From an uncultured Bacteroidota bacterium (lineage in GTDB: Bacteria > Bacteroidota > Bacteroidia > Chitinophagales > Chitinophagaceae): DNA of 46,902 bases. The stretch covers positions 1-46,902 of the forward strand of contig CAIVEH010000028.1 of NCBI GenBank assembly GCA_903904855.1, given 5' to 3'. Under the pieces are notes generated by a model. It was not told the DNA's origin and did not search any database. It saw nothing but the letters and a program-made list of their open reading frames with translations. Of the stretch, positions 45,594-46,902 are shown piece after piece (position 1 is the stretch's first letter; each line of letters opens with the position of its first letter). A program made the translations under genes and the position numbers.

Positions 45594-46337
45594 ATGAAAA
45601 AAACAATATTACTGACCTCAATTCTCTTCGCAGCAACCACGGCGATAATAATTTCCTGCAAAAAAACAAGCAATACCACCAACAATATTATCATTAACCA
45701 TATGCCAGCGTTTACAGTAAATGGTATCCATGATATTACCCTGGTTAATGCCGGTGCAAACTATATAACATTACCAATTACGGTACAATATTCCGATTCA
45801 GCCCAGGAGGTTGTAACACTTTCATTATCTGCATTACCATCCAATGTTAATATGGATACAACCTGGATAACCAGTGGAATACCAACATTTTCAACTAATA
45901 TCAATATTGCCGACACAACACTTGATGGAGCTACACCAGGCAATTATCCGATGATCCTTACTGCTACTGGCGCTACCTCAGGCAAGAAAACCTATCCTTT
46001 TAACCTGAAAATAGTTGCTGAAACACCTTGCATTGCCCATATTGTAGGTAAATATTCTGACTGTTATTATAGCTGCAGCACTGGTGGCTACTATGCAGAT
46101 AGTGTATATTCCGATCCTGTAACTGTGAACAAAATATGGTTCTCTAATATTAATAATACCGGAATAAAAATTTATGCCAGGTACAATTGCGGCACACAAC
46201 AGCTGACTATACCTGCACAAACTGTCGGTGGTGTTACTTATTCAGGATCCGGAAGTGCATATTATTCGCTTACATCTCATCATATATCCGTGAATTTGAA
46301 CACTGGAACAACCTTTTGTTCTTTGAGTATGAATTAA
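45594..46337 (+). CDS. Predicted lipoprotein of unknown function
   Basis: The 247-residue product has a lipobox IISC after a hydrophobic signal (ILLTSILFAATTAIIISC), so it is anchored in the envelope. The mature protein is rich in Thr, Asn and beta-type strands (FTVNGIHDITLVNAGANYI, ADTTLDGATPGNYPMILTATGA), with a C-terminal part containing several Cys (CYYSCSTGGYY, ARYNCGTQQ). It resembles the many small Chitinophagaceae lipoproteins of unknown role. Confidence 0.75.
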   Translation: MKKTILLTSILFAATTAIIISCKKTSNTTNNIIINHMPAFTVNGIHDITLVNAGANYITLPITVQYSDSAQEVVTLSLSALPSNVNMDTTWITSGIPTFSTNINIADTTLDGATPGNYPMILTATGATSGKKTYPFNLKIVAETPCIAHIVGKYSDCYYSCSTGGYYADSVYSDPVTVNKIWFSNINNTGIKIYARYNCGTQQLTIPAQTVGGVTYSGSGSAYYSLTSHHISVNLNTGTTFCSLSMN

Positions 46338-46363
46338 TCAACTACTGATTTTATATTATAAAT

Positions 46364-46397
46364 AAATCCTCCATCATAAAAGAATGGAGGATTTTTT
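46364..46397 (+). terminator. Rho-independent terminator
   Basis: Perfect 11-bp stem AAATCCTCCAT/ATGGAGGATTT (46364-46374 with 46384-46394), 9-base loop, followed by T-run, 27 bases after the lipoprotein stop codon. Confidence 0.85.
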
Positions 46398-46510
46398 ATA
46401 TCCGATTATTGTTCAGACAGGATAGTTTCGATGTATAAATGCCAATAAATCTACTACTTTCATCGTTCAAATGAAGACAAGAGTTATTTCTTCGTTTTGA
46501 AGTGAAATTT

Positions 46511-46902
46511 ATGCCTTATTTTTTAAGAAACTTAATCATTGTCCTGTTGTTTATACCCTTTGTCCTAAATGGGCAAATACTATCTACTTTTTTCAGTGAA
46601 ATGGGAAAAAATAAAGTAAAGATGTTTGACAACGAACTCACAGATTGGAATAAATCCATCAGCAGTAAAAAGCAATGCCTTATAGCCGACAATGACAAAA
46701 AGTTCCATGCCACTATTTATTATGGCAAGGATGGCAGCATGGTAAAACTCAAGATCATACCGGGCCGTGCAAAACGCAGGATGCAAATATGTTTTCTTAA
46801 AAGCAATGGTTTGTATCTTGGCAAAGCTTATTACATGAGTGGCAAAAATGATGATGCCGCCAAATCTCGCTTGCCACTTTTGCCGCCGCCGCCACCACCG
46901 CC
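46511..46902 (+). CDS. Secreted protein with proline-rich stretch, cut by window end
   Basis: The ATG at 46511 starts a frame that is still open at the right edge (130 complete codons). The product begins MPYFLRNLIIVLLFIPFVLNGQ, a signal peptide, and continues with a mixed soluble part (MGKNKVKMFDNELTDWNKS, FHATIYYGKDGSMVKLKII) and ends, at the edge, in a run of at least seven Pro after LPLL. The CCGCCGCCGCCACCACCGCC tract at the edge suggests a flexible linker to another domain. No family recognised. Confidence 0.65.
   Translation, partial: MPYFLRNLIIVLLFIPFVLNGQILSTFFSEMGKNKVKMFDNELTDWNKSISSKKQCLIADNDKKFHATIYYGKDGSMVKLKIIPGRAKRRMQICFLKSNGLYLGKAYYMSGKNDDAAKSRLPLLPPPPPP

Noticed and set aside
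1-46902. tRNA, rRNA or integrase-bounded island
   Set aside because: No tRNA T-loop context, rRNA-like segment, integrase or transposase gene was recognised, so the AT-rich interval at 7.5-12.8 kb cannot be called an integrated element.

Overview
The window looks like chromosomal DNA of a member of the Bacteroidetes, most likely the Chitinophagaceae/Sphingobacteriia side. The reasons are two secreted proteins with C-terminal type IX secretion (T9SS) sorting domains, several SCxx-type lipoproteins, a 7TMR-DISM sensor kinase, tandem DUF1573 proteins, GldL-like HWPGA motifs, TAnnTTTG promoter-like boxes, and a near absence of Shine-Dalgarno sequences with several TTG/GTG starts. This assignment is an inference from gene content; no 16S rRNA or tRNA gene was seen.

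Layout. 1-6.4 kb: two small Lys-rich secreted proteins, an MBL-fold hydrolase divergent from NAD-dependent DNA ligase (ligA), a lipoprotein, then pdhA and a membrane TPR protein. 6.4-7.5 kb: recF. 7.5-13.7 kb: an accessory, AT-rich interval with one very large HD plus Hsp90-like ATPase protein, 1.8 kb of repeat-rich DNA ending in a striking nested inverted repeat, and a DUF3885 gene. 13.7-26 kb: secreted and envelope proteins (two T9SS cargo proteins, a DUF885 peptidase-like lipoprotein, an orphan HlyD/MacA-type adaptor, small secreted proteins), an ALDH7-type aldehyde dehydrogenase, and a PadR regulator with a polytopic HWPGA membrane protein. 26-34.4 kb: HMG-CoA lyase and a compact signalling/biosynthesis operon. 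34.4-38.4 kb: a glycosyltransferase, a copper-type P-ATPase and pcm. 38.4-43.4 kb: three tandem DUF1573 proteins and an AlgI/AlgX-like O-acetylation pair. 43.4-46.9 kb: ribBA, a membrane protein, a lipoprotein and a gene cut by the window end.

The most interesting part is the operon at 33754-26977 (minus strand). It reads: GNAT/LuxI-like acyltransferase, Rv1355c-type E1-like/nitroreductase fusion, 7TMR-DISM histidine kinase, receiver-histidine kinase, single receiver. A divergent single-receiver gene at 33934 is a paralogue of the receiver in the fourth cistron. Two enzymes that could make or modify a small molecule sit with a membrane sensor and three receivers, but no DNA-binding output domain is visible. 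I propose this as a candidate undescribed small-molecule signalling system. The sensor kinase and the following receiver-kinase are in the same reading frame, separated by one TAA and three sense codons, so they look like a split (or readthrough-capable) hybrid kinase.

The second candidate is the 1045-residue HD/Hsp90-like protein at 7871-11008. It lies alone among repeats and is visibly more AT-rich than its neighbours, as is common for stress or defence genes acquired by transfer; its function is unknown. All family assignments rest on reading motifs by eye, and no database search was run.
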